From Anaerolineae bacterium (GTDB lineage Bacteria; Chloroflexota; Anaerolineae; 4572-78; J111), in the NCBI GenBank assembly GCA_020433785.1, contig JAGRCC010000957.1, positions 1 through 6,363 on the forward strand: 6,363 nucleotides of DNA, read 5' to 3'. This document shows positions 1 to 5,830 of the stretch, piece after piece (within the stretch, counting starts at the first letter, position 1; each line of letters starts with the position of its first letter). Position numbers and translations under genes: made by a program. The notes beneath the pieces were generated by a model. That model had not been told where the DNA came from and did not search any database. It saw only the letters and a program-made list of their open reading frames with translations.

Positions 1-503
1 GCCAACGATTGCCCATCCGGCGACCAGGCCGCAAAATTATCATCGGCCGGATTATTGGTGAGATTAATCACCTTTTCCCCGGCCGCATCCACAATGTAAA
101 CCTCGGTGTTGCCCTCATCGGCGCTGCTGTAGGCCACCCACTCGCCAGTTGGCGACCAGGCCGGATAATCGGTCGGCGTGGGCGCGCTGTCATTGAGCGG
201 GCGCAAATTTCCGCCGTCGTTATCCATGCGATAGAGGGTAATTTTCTCCGGCTGCTCCGCTTGGCCGCCGACAAAGACATAGGTATCGCTTTGGGCCGAC
301 CAGGTGGGCAAAACCTGATCGATCTCATCTTCGGTGAGCCGGGTTAAGTTTTCGCCGGTTCGGTCCATTACATATATTTCAAAATTACCGTCCCGATCAC
401 TGATAAAGGCCACCCGTGACGGCGGCGGAAGTTCTTCGGCTGCGTTTTGGCAGGCAGTCAGGAGCAGGATAACGCCGACCACCAGCATATAAGTGAATTT
501 CAT
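1..503 (-). CDS. TolB-like PD40 beta-propeller lipoprotein, N-terminal part (runs off the left edge)
   Basis: Reading from the ATG at 503 gives 167 codons with no stop before the window edge. Residues 1-18 form a lipoprotein signal: MKF, a hydrophobic core, then the lipobox LTAC with Cys18 as the lipidation site, so the mature protein should be membrane-anchored outside the cytoplasm. A short Pro/Glu-rich linker follows. Three propeller-type repeats then end near WS(P) motifs: residues 30-69 (FISDRDGNFEIYVMD then PTWS), 75-118 (LYRMDNDGGNL then PAWSPTG) and 122-164 (EVYIVDAAGEK then AAWSPDG). This is the PD40/WD40-like pattern of TolB-type propellers. The second blade is the most divergent, because the WSPDG turn before it reads WSAQSD. 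The start is supported by AAAGGAG at 508-514, 4 nt upstream. The family often acts as an extracytoplasmic binding scaffold; the ligand cannot be told. The C-terminus lies outside the window. Confidence 0.9.
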   Translation of the reverse strand, partial: MKFTYMLVVGVILLLTACQNAAEELPPPSRVAFISDRDGNFEIYVMDRTGENLTRLTEDEIDQVLPTWSAQSDTYVFVGGQAEQPEKITLYRMDNDGGNLRPLNDSAPTPTDYPAWSPTGEWVAYSSADEGNTEVYIVDAAGEKVINLTNNPADDNFAAWSPDGQSL

Positions 504-507
504 AAGT

Positions 508-514
508 CTCCTTT
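508..514 (-). promoter_or_regulatory. Ribosome binding site of the lipoprotein gene
   Basis: On the minus strand AAAGGAG lies 4 nt before the ATG at 503. It is a strong Shine-Dalgarno match and fixes the start. It is only 12 nt downstream of the palindromic element at 527-588, so that structure would sit in the 5' leader if transcription begins further upstream. Confidence 0.7.
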
Positions 515-526
515 GGAAATAAAGCT

Positions 527-588
527 CTGGAGCGTCAAAGATTACTTTGACCTTACTGCGCATGACAAAGCAAGCTTTGTCGCTCCAG
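527..588. repeat. 62-bp palindromic element able to form a three-way junction
   Basis: The ends are a 14-bp inverted repeat with one mismatch: CTGGAGCGTCAAAG at 527-540 against the complement of 575-588. Inside are two separate perfect hairpins: GTCAAAG-ATTA-CTTTGAC (534-551) and GACAAAG-CAAG-CTTTGTC (564-581), joined by a 12-nt linker (552-563). The element can therefore fold either as one long imperfect hairpin or as an outer 7-bp stem (527-533 with 582-588) carrying two 7-bp arms. I see no flanking target duplication and no coding capacity. It could be a REPIN- or MITE-like dispersed repeat, or a leader structure for the lipoprotein gene. The palindromy is directly visible; the role is unknown. 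Confidence 0.75.
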
Positions 589-617
589 TACATATTTATG
601 GTTATTGCTGTACCGCA

Positions 618-1012
618 GTTTCGCTCACCCTCGCTTTTTTTGGATGCAAAATCGAAACCTATTAGCTCACACCCCTCGTTTTTTCATCTAAAATTAAAAC
701 TAATTCGCTCACGCACCCCGTTTTCCGGCAAAAATCGAGACCCATTAGCTCACACCCCTCGTTTTCCGGCAAAAATCGAGACCCATTAGCTCACACCTGC
801 CTTTTTTTATCAAAAAACAAGATCGTTTCGCTCACACCCCTCGTTTTTCGGCAAAAAACGAGATCGTTTCGCTCACAGACCCCGATTTCCAGCAAAAAAC
901 AGGACCTGTTAGCTCACACCCCTCGTTTTTGCGTCCAAAATCAAGACCGGTTAGCCTACGCCCCTCTTTCTGGCGTCCAGATTGAGGCCCGATAGGCTAA
1001 CTCGTCTTTTCA
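618..1012. repeat. Degenerate tandem repeat array, about nine units of 41-42 bp
   Basis: The anchor hexamer GCTCAC recurs at 623, 665, 707, 748, 789, 830, 871 and 912, followed by the decayed forms GCCTAC at 954 and GCTAAC at 996. The spacings are 42, 42, 41, 41, 41, 41, 41, 42 and 42. A typical unit reads TTAGCTCACACCCCTCG, then a T-tract, a short GC-rich centre such as CCGGC, an A-tract, and CGAGACC. The T-tract and A-tract arms pair to make a hairpin; the unit at 840-862 is perfect, with a 9-bp stem and 5-nt loop. Units differ by substitutions, and the box before the anchor is either TTA or TTTC. The period is not a steady multiple of three, so the array is unlikely to be coding. It fills the gap between two divergent genes. 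Function unknown. Confidence 0.85.
950..1001. repeat. Long hairpin at the right end of the tandem array
   Basis: GTTAGCCTA (950-958) pairs perfectly with TAGGCTAAC (993-1001). Inside, CCTC (963-966) pairs with GAGG (984-987), and TCTGG (969-973) pairs with CCAGA (977-981) around a CGT loop. That gives 18 base pairs in three stems separated by a 4x5 and a 2x2 internal loop. It covers the ninth array unit and the start of the tenth, whose sequences have diverged from the other units in a way that creates this fold. On the plus strand it is followed by a T-rich run (TCGTCTTTTC), so a terminator is possible, but no plus-strand gene lies upstream. Confidence 0.6.
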
Positions 1013-1173
1013 GTTTACAAAATCTGCGGGGCTGGTATCTTACCCCGTAAAGGAATTACGAACAAAGCTGATGCTCTGTTATCAACCACCCACCCTATTA
1101 ACTATCTCCCAACGACCAAACTCACCAACCCACTAACCATCAATCCAACCATCCACCAACCACCCTCTAACAA

Positions 1174-1203
1174 TTGGCCTCGCTCTTGGAGTTGGGTTAT
1201 TAT
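1174..1203 (+). promoter_or_regulatory. Candidate sigma70-type promoter for the alpha/beta hydrolase
   Basis: TTGGCC at 1174-1179 and TATTAT at 1198-1203 are separated by 18 bp, a plausible -35/-10 pair. Transcription would start near 1210 and leave a leader of about 50 nt. A 6-bp inverted repeat, ATTGGC (1173-1178) and GCCAAT (1215-1220), brackets the pair and could be an operator. This is a pattern match only. Confidence 0.25.
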
Positions 1204-1248
1204 TAGTGTGGCAAGCCAATAGAACCTATTCAAACACAGTCAATCAGC

Positions 1249-1254
1249 GAGGTG
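1249..1254 (+). promoter_or_regulatory. Ribosome binding site of the alpha/beta hydrolase
   Basis: GAGGTG lies 4 nt before the ATG at 1259 and supports that start. Confidence 0.55.
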
Positions 1255-1258
1255 CTTT

Positions 1259-2023
1259 ATGACTGACCATATTCTTGACCTGCCTGAAGTGCTAAGCATT
1301 TTGTTTCATCCCCGGCGCGGCGTCGATTTTACCTCAAATGGCGTTTCGGTCCCAATTGAGGTTGAGCCGGGGCTGTCGATCAGCGCCTATCTCCACATCG
1401 CCAACGAAAGTGCGCCGCTGATTCTCTTTTTTCACGGCAACGGTGAAATCGCCGCCGATTACGCCACGATTGGGCCGGTATACAACCAGTTGGGGGTCAC
1501 CTTCCTGGTGGTCGATTATCGCGGCTACGGCATGAGCGGCGGACGGCCCACAACCAGCAACCAACGGTCCGACGCCGTCGCCATTTTTGACCGGCTCGAT
1601 GATATCCAAGCTGGTCACAACCTAAATCCATCTAATACGTATGTGATGGGTCGCTCGTTAGGCAGCGCTTCCGCCATCGAGGTGGCCCATCAAAGAGGCG
1701 ACCAATTGGCCGGCCTCATTATCGAAAGTGGTTTTGCCAACACGTTCTCGCTGGTATCGCGGCTGGGCGGGCTGGACATCGACGCCGATGACGCCACCCA
1801 AGGGTACGGCAACACGGCTAAAATAGAGGCGATAAACCTGCCGACGCTGGTTATCCACGGTGAGGCCGACTACCTGATCCCGGCTTCGGATGGGCAAACG
1901 TTATATGATCGCAGTGTGGCGGCTGAGAAACGGATTGTGCTCATCCCCCGAGCGGGCCACAACGATTTAATGTTGGTGGGTATGGCCGAATATTTTGATG
2001 CGATTTATGACTTTGTAAAATAG
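1259..2023 (+). CDS. Alpha/beta hydrolase, BEM46/ABHD13-like serine hydrolase
   Basis: A 254-residue protein with a complete alpha/beta-hydrolase signature. HGNGE at 59-63 forms the oxyanion-hole turn. Strand VVDYRGYGMSGG (84-95) follows. The nucleophile elbow GRSLGS puts the catalytic Ser at 133. HGEADYLIP (200-208) supplies Asp204, and AGHND (232-236) supplies His234, so the triad is intact and correctly ordered. The HGN turn, the DYRGYG strand and the GRSLGS elbow are typical of the BEM46/ABHD13-like group (COG1073). There is no signal peptide or clear membrane segment, so it is probably cytoplasmic. The physiological substrate, an ester, thioester or peptide bond, cannot be read from the sequence. 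It is a single plus-strand gene, divergent from the lipoprotein and convergent with the phytochrome operon. Length is normal for the family. Confidence 0.9.
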   Translation: MTDHILDLPEVLSILFHPRRGVDFTSNGVSVPIEVEPGLSISAYLHIANESAPLILFFHGNGEIAADYATIGPVYNQLGVTFLVVDYRGYGMSGGRPTTSNQRSDAVAIFDRLDDIQAGHNLNPSNTYVMGRSLGSASAIEVAHQRGDQLAGLIIESGFANTFSLVSRLGGLDIDADDATQGYGNTAKIEAINLPTLVIHGEADYLIPASDGQTLYDRSVAAEKRIVLIPRAGHNDLMLVGMAEYFDAIYDFVK

Positions 2024-2060
2024 GGGGGCTACTCGAAGGGCACTCCAAGGATCGGGAGTC

Positions 2061-2082
2061 AAATAACTTCCCTATATGGAAG
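2061..2082 (-). terminator. Weak candidate terminator of the phytochrome/heme oxygenase operon
   Basis: On the minus strand, CTTCC (2082-2078) and GGAAG (2071-2067) form a 5-bp stem with a 6-nt loop, followed by TTATTT (2066-2061). It lies 44 bp past the heme oxygenase stop, in the convergent gap with the hydrolase. The stem is short. The rest of the gap (2024-2125) shows only another 5-bp hairpin (2042-2059) and TAATCTC-type repeats at the heme oxygenase stop. Confidence 0.3.
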
Positions 2083-2125
2083 ATGATGAGATATGGGAAT
2101 TGAAGCGAACATAATCTCCTAATCT

Positions 2126-2722
2126 CTAATCTCTTATCTCCTCAGGTGCGGCGACCAGTAACCGCCGATAGAAGTCGAATGTTTCTTGAGCGGCCGCAAC
2201 TATAGCATCGCCGACGTCAGAGGAATCAACCCACTCATTCAAGGTTTGGCAGAAGCCGAGCCACAAGGCCCGGGTGTTGCGACCACACAGCCCATAGTAA
2301 TGGAACGGCGCCACGCCATTGACGTGTGGATTTTTCTGCAAAGCTTTAAGTATGACGGCCCCGCCTAAAGTGGCTCCTTCTAAGACATACAGGGCTCCCA
2401 ACGCTTGAGGAATAGTCTGAATGAGGTAGGTTAGTTGAGGGAAGCCGGGGGGATTAAGGTTAAGCTGCGCCAAATCATATTGCAGCGCCGTAAGCCGGCT
2501 GCGCTGAGCTAACTGTAAGCGATCAACCCAAGGCGGGCTAAATAGGGGTAATAGTTGAGGTTCTATCAATTGATGAATAGCATAGTTGGCGACAATAAGG
2601 CGGCTGTATTGAGCTAAAGTCAGGGTGTGGTCGAGAATTCTATCGGCGCGGGCCAGTTGCTCAACCACCCGGTGGCGCCCGGCTGTTTCATCCTTTAAGC
2701 GGCATAAAATAGCAGAAGGCAT
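2126..2722 (-). CDS. bphO: Heme oxygenase, bacteriophytochrome-associated (BphO type)
   Basis: A 198-residue all-alpha protein. It should cleave heme to biliverdin IX-alpha, CO and iron, using electrons from a reductase not seen here. The N-terminal helix LKDETAGRHRVVEQ places His17 as the expected proximal heme ligand. GALYVLEGATLGGAVI at 109-124 is the family signature, with the Gly-rich distal helix that covers the heme. Length is normal for bacterial biliverdin-forming heme oxygenases. The start at 2722 lies 4 nt after the stop of the small ORF upstream. Its own Shine-Dalgarno is poor, because an A-run separates GAGT from the ATG, so translational coupling is likely. Its place in the bacteriophytochrome operon indicates that it supplies the biliverdin chromophore. 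The family call is firm; the pairing with BphP is inferred from context. Confidence 0.9.
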   Translation of the reverse strand: MPSAILCRLKDETAGRHRVVEQLARADRILDHTLTLAQYSRLIVANYAIHQLIEPQLLPLFSPPWVDRLQLAQRSRLTALQYDLAQLNLNPPGFPQLTYLIQTIPQALGALYVLEGATLGGAVILKALQKNPHVNGVAPFHYYGLCGRNTRALWLGFCQTLNEWVDSSDVGDAIVAAAQETFDFYRRLLVAAPEEIRD

Positions 2723-2726
2723 TTTT

Positions 2727-2870
2727 TTACTCAGTCATATCGGCTGGATTATCTCGGGAATCCCGCAGGATTTTTCTCACTTCGCGCTCAATAAGCTTGG
2801 CATCTTCCGGCAAATCTTCTAGTAATAATAGTCGCTGCCGCTGCATATCAGGTAATTCTGCTGGGTTCAT
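2727..2870 (-). CDS. 47-residue truncated receiver-domain-like ORF
   Basis: The ORF starts at the ATG at 2870, 16 nt after the response-regulator stop, and ends 4 nt before the heme oxygenase start, so it is packed into the operon. GGGGG lies 9 nt before the ATG and could be its ribosome site. Residues 13-35 (RLLLLEDLPEDAKLIEREV, then RKIL) match the start of a receiver domain: strand beta1, the acidic pair Glu18-Asp19, and helix alpha1. The phosphoacceptor Asp, the switch Ser/Thr and the Lys are all missing, and a charged tail (RDSRDNPADMTE) ends the protein. A longer reading from 2960 would overlap the response regulator by 74 bp and is less likely. It is either the remnant of a deleted second response regulator or a real microprotein that also couples translation to bphO. 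It cannot be phosphorylated as a normal receiver. Confidence 0.55.
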   Translation of the reverse strand: MNPAELPDMQRQRLLLLEDLPEDAKLIEREVRKILRDSRDNPADMTE

Positions 2871-2886
2871 AAGCTTTGGCCCCCTA

Positions 2887-3303
2887 TTAATCAGGAATTT
2901 GGGTATTATGTTGTAACCAATATTTCCCCAATGTTTTAAGCAGGTCTTTGAATTGATCATATTTCACTGGTTTGACCAGATAACTGTTGACCCCCAGTTT
3001 ATATGCCAGCGCCACATCTCGTTCTTGGGCCGAGGCGCTAAGAATAATGACGGGAATGGTTCTCGTGCGCTCGTCGGCCTTAAGCCGAGTTAACACATCC
3101 AGGCCGTTAATTTTCGGCAGTTTGATATCCAATAAGATCAGCTTAGGCCACATATCGGGAAAAGGATGGGCTTGAAAAAAGAACGCTAAAGCCGCTTCAC
3201 CGTTATTTATTAGGTGATAGCTGGTAGTTATGCCCTCTTTGTCGAGAATACGGGCAACCAGATGCGCTTCTGCCCTATTATCTTCGATGTGTAAAATATC
3301 CAT
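2887..3303 (-). CDS. Single-domain response regulator, Rcp/CheY-like, partner of the bacteriophytochrome
   Basis: A 138-residue stand-alone receiver domain. All the phosphorylation residues are present: acidic pair Glu7-Asp8 (ILHIEDN), phosphoacceptor Asp59 (LILLDIKLPKINGLDVL), switch Ser89 (LSASAQ) and Lys111 (LVKPVKYDQF). The DIKLPKINGLDVL segment and a C-terminal LGKYWL are typical of the Rcp1-type regulators found next to cyanobacterial and bacterial phytochromes. There is no DNA-binding or enzymatic output domain, so the signal must pass by protein contact or a further phosphorelay. It lies 53 nt downstream of the kinase on the same strand. The Shine-Dalgarno is weak (GCGGG close to the ATG). 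It should take phosphate from BphP His531; that transfer is inferred from gene order and family. Confidence 0.92.
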   Translation of the reverse strand: MDILHIEDNRAEAHLVARILDKEGITTSYHLINNGEAALAFFFQAHPFPDMWPKLILLDIKLPKINGLDVLTRLKADERTRTIPVIILSASAQERDVALAYKLGVNSYLVKPVKYDQFKDLLKTLGKYWLQHNTQIPD

Positions 3304-3356
3304 ACCCGCTTTCTAACTGCTAAATAAATACCTTGAGAATAGCCAGACGTCCGGTG

Positions 3357-5597
3357 TTATTTGTCCGCTGGGGATACTGGAAAAGCCATGTAAACTGTGG
3401 TACCTTGACCCGGCTGGCTTTCCACCCAAATGCGCCCCTGGTGTGACTGAATAATCCGCTTGACCAAGGCCAGGCCAATACCGGTGCCTTCAAATTCCGT
3501 GTCGCTATCGTGCAGCCGGCTAAAGACCTTGAATATTTCGTCGGCATAGGCCATCTCAAAGCCAATGCCATTGTCTTTGACCGCATAGATCACCTCGTCG
3601 CTCTGCCGCTGGCCGCTAATCTCAATCCGGGGTTGAGAGGTGGGCCGGGTGTATTTGACCGCATTGGAGATGATATTAAAGAAAAGCTGTTGAATGAGGG
3701 GCCGATCACCATACAACTTTGGCAGAGGTTCAATGTCAAAAGTAATGTGGCGACCTTTTTCGTTCTCTAAGACCAGCTCAACGGCGTCTTGAATGAGAGA
3801 GTTTAGATCGAGCATGTTATAGATTTTTTCAGCACGCCCCAGACGTGAATAAGCCAGCATATCTTCGATCAATTGATTCATTTTAGAGGTATTCTTGGTG
3901 ATGGTGGTCAACACTTCCCGGCCTGCTTCATCCAATTGATCGTAATAGTCCTCCCGCAATATTTCCGAATAGCTGTCGATGATCCGCAGTGGTGAACGTA
4001 AATCGTGCGAAACAGAGTAGCTGAAGGCATCTAATTCGTCATAGGCTTTTGTTAGCTGCGCGTTTACCGTTTGGATGTGGCTGGTATACTGGACGATCAC
4101 GTTGGTAATATGTTCGCGCAGTTTGCGCGCCGCGTTTAATTCGGCCGGCTGCCAGGGCAGCGATTTGGCGTGGACAATTTCTGTCCACTGTTTGAATGAT
4201 TTACGCGGACTAAGGCGCAGACCATCGGCTTCAACCGTAACCGCTTTTTCCGGATTACCGGCCCACTCCACGGTTTGGAGCTTTTCCGGCTTGAACCACA
4301 GCATCCAATCCCCGGTAAATTTAGAAAGAGGTAAAGCCAACAATCCGGCCGCCGTAGCCGTGTACGTCTGAGCCGGCTGGTAGACGGCGGATAATTTATC
4401 CGTGTGATAGAGATCTTTTTCGCCTCGCTGACTCAGCCAATCAAGCAAATTCAGCACACGATGGCGGTCCGGGGTCTGGCCGTGCAGAATCAATTGGTTA
4501 TTGAAATGGATAGCCGCTCCACTGCTGTGGTTGAGATTGAGCAGGGTTACCGGATAATCCACTAATCCACTAATAATATCTAATGAGCGGCTCATTTGTT
4601 CCAGCAAGGTTTCGCCTACAGCGGCTAACTGATCTGCCAAGTGATGCTCTGCCGCCGCCAGCATGGGCGGCAATTGGCCGGAAAAAATATGGCTGATAAA
4701 TTCGCAGATGTTGCGCATATTGTAGTCAACAAACTTAGGGGCGTAATGATGGCAGGCAAATAGCCCCCACAGATGGCCGTTATGAATAATGGAGATAGAC
4801 ATAGTGGCCACCACCCCCATATTGCGTAAGTACTCGATGTGAATAGGCGAAACGGCTCTGAGAACAGCGTGGGTCAAATCGAGCGGTTGATTAGCAGGCG
4901 GTGTTAATAACGGCGTCAAATTGGCCGGAACAGCGGCAACGTCCACAATATTACGAACTCGATTAATTGTGTAAAGCTGACGGGCTTGGGCCGGAATATC
5001 ACTAGCCGGGAAGTGTAGCCCCAAAAACGGCTCAAGCCGGGCCGCTTTGGCTTCAGCAATGACCTGGCCGTGCCAATCTTCATCAAAGCGGTAGACCATT
5101 ACCCGGTCGAAGCCGGTTAACTGCTTGATTTGTTCAGCGGAAGTTTGAAACAGCACCTCAAGCGTATCAGCATCCTGAATAGTTTGGAGAATGTGGCTGA
5201 GGACATTATAGAATTGAAGAGAGGTTATTTCAGGGCTGAGCGGCTCAAACTCCAACAGCAGCTGCTCTTGCCGGCGGTGGGCAATGAGATTAAAGGCCGT
5301 AGTAGCCGGAGTCAATTTGACCGTAGTCGGATTGAAATTTTGAAAATTATCAGCCTGCCAGGCGGTAACAAGCCGTTCGATGATAGGCGAATTAAGCAGT
5401 TCCGACAGGGTTTGGGCTAGTAATTCATCTGGTGAGGCATTGATATGAACGGCGGTATTATCGCTGACCTGGACAATCGCCAAGTCCGGCATGTGGCAAA
5501 CAATTAGAAATCCATGAGGCTGTATTCGGCCCGGGATATGAATAGGTTCTTTATCACAATTGGTTAAATCAACCTGAAAAGGGTAATCAGTCGCCAT
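3357..5597 (-). CDS. bphP: Bacteriophytochrome sensor histidine kinase (BphP)
   Basis: A 746-residue red/far-red photoreceptor kinase with the classic layout. PAS domain (about 10-120): Cys14 in NCDKEPIHIPGRIQPHG is the biliverdin-attachment Cys of bacteriophytochromes, placed before the PAS domain. GAF domain (about 145-305): PASDIP at 197-202 and QARQLYTIN, SPIHIEYLRNMGV with His253, and LFACHHY with His283 line the chromophore pocket. PHY domain (about 320-500): the tongue shows WAGNP (445-449) and PRKSF (464-468). HisKA: the H-box SVSHDLRSPL has phospho-His531. HATPase: N-box NIISNAVKYT (641-650), G1 DNGIGF (675-680), G2 EGTGIGLA (703-710). All key residues are intact and the length is normal. 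The start at 5597 has AAAGG 9 nt upstream (5607-5611). It is first in an operon with a response regulator and a heme oxygenase. No clear promoter is visible. Confidence 0.97.
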   Translation of the reverse strand: MATDYPFQVDLTNCDKEPIHIPGRIQPHGFLIVCHMPDLAIVQVSDNTAVHINASPDELLAQTLSELLNSPIIERLVTAWQADNFQNFNPTTVKLTPATTAFNLIAHRRQEQLLLEFEPLSPEITSLQFYNVLSHILQTIQDADTLEVLFQTSAEQIKQLTGFDRVMVYRFDEDWHGQVIAEAKAARLEPFLGLHFPASDIPAQARQLYTINRVRNIVDVAAVPANLTPLLTPPANQPLDLTHAVLRAVSPIHIEYLRNMGVVATMSISIIHNGHLWGLFACHHYAPKFVDYNMRNICEFISHIFSGQLPPMLAAAEHHLADQLAAVGETLLEQMSRSLDIISGLVDYPVTLLNLNHSSGAAIHFNNQLILHGQTPDRHRVLNLLDWLSQRGEKDLYHTDKLSAVYQPAQTYTATAAGLLALPLSKFTGDWMLWFKPEKLQTVEWAGNPEKAVTVEADGLRLSPRKSFKQWTEIVHAKSLPWQPAELNAARKLREHITNVIVQYTSHIQTVNAQLTKAYDELDAFSYSVSHDLRSPLRIIDSYSEILREDYYDQLDEAGREVLTTITKNTSKMNQLIEDMLAYSRLGRAEKIYNMLDLNSLIQDAVELVLENEKGRHITFDIEPLPKLYGDRPLIQQLFFNIISNAVKYTRPTSQPRIEISGQRQSDEVIYAVKDNGIGFEMAYADEIFKVFSRLHDSDTEFEGTGIGLALVKRIIQSHQGRIWVESQPGQGTTVYMAFPVSPADK

Positions 5598-5768
5598 TGA
5601 TAATAGCCTTTACCCAGTTGATACAATATGATTGATTAGTGGACGGTTGGCGTTATTTTAGCATAAGGGGCGTCAAAAAGCCATAGGAGGGTTTGAGTAG
5701 AGAGCGAGACTCTGCTATTTGGCTACTTAATTAGCTAAGTCCAAGTGCTGCTAGGTCTTTGCTGATGA

Positions 5769-5813
5769 TAGCAAGAGGCGGGTCGAATTGAGGTTCGACT
5801 CGCCTCTTGGCTA
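5769..5813. repeat. Large stem-loop, 16 contiguous pairs extending to 19 with one bulge
   Basis: The arms 5772-5787 and 5794-5809 pair over 16 positions, with a single G-T (G-U) pair, around a TTGAGG loop. Allowing one bulged G at 5810, three more pairs form (5769-5771 with 5811-5813). On the plus strand A6 begins at the last paired base (5813). On the minus strand this T6 precedes the stem, so the stem is not itself a standard terminator for IlvC. It may be a second roadblock, a processing site, or a dispersed intergenic repeat. Confidence 0.65.
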
Positions 5814-5830
5814 AAAAACCACTTTTGTGG
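5813..5830 (-). terminator. Probable intrinsic terminator of ilvC
   Basis: On the minus strand, CCAC-AAAA-GTGG (5830-5819) is followed at once by TTTTTT (5818-5813). The stem is only 4 bp, but it is GC-rich and the T-run is uninterrupted. It lies 72 bp past the ilvC stop and follows another hairpin at 5835-5864. It argues that ilvC and the phytochrome operon are separate units. Confidence 0.45.

Larger units (their letters stand above)
1013..1258. other. Intergenic stretch with a nearly G-free tract upstream of the hydrolase
   Basis: No gene is supported here. A small hairpin, CGGGG (1027-1031) with CCCCG (1043-1047), opens the stretch. From 1079 to 1175 the plus strand contains a single G (1114) in 97 bases and is made of C/A-rich words such as CCAACC and CCACC. 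From about 1173 the sequence returns to normal composition, with the likely promoter and ribosome site of the hydrolase. Confidence 0.6.

Noticed and set aside
447..789. Small plus-strand ORFs of 72 and 80 codons across the lipoprotein start and the repeat array
   Set aside because: One overlaps the lipoprotein signal sequence antisense and the other runs through the array, whose period breaks codon phase. Neither has a ribosome site or recognisable protein features.
623..917. Array of CRP-type sites, because GTTAGCTCAC resembles the right half of a CRP operator
   Set aside because: Only TCAC(A) half-sites recur; the matching TGTGA half at the required distance is missing in every unit.
618..1012. 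CRISPR array
   Set aside because: The period is only 41-42 bp, the repeat part is itself variable, and the would-be spacers resemble each other. No cas gene is in the window.
2727..2960. 77-residue reading of the small ORF from the ATG at 2960
   Set aside because: It overlaps the response regulator by 74 bp in another frame, and its extra N-terminal residues show no receiver-like pattern. The start at 2870 fits the operon spacing.
5655..5676. Promoter of bphP with TTGACG and TAAAAT on the minus strand
   Set aside because: The two hexamers look good singly but are only 10 bp apart, far below the 16-18 bp needed.
5782..5810. T-arm of a tRNA, suggested by GGTTCGACTC
   Set aside because: The bases flanking TTCGACT do not form the 5-bp T-stem, and no acceptor, D or anticodon arms fit around it. 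The bases belong to the large stem-loop.
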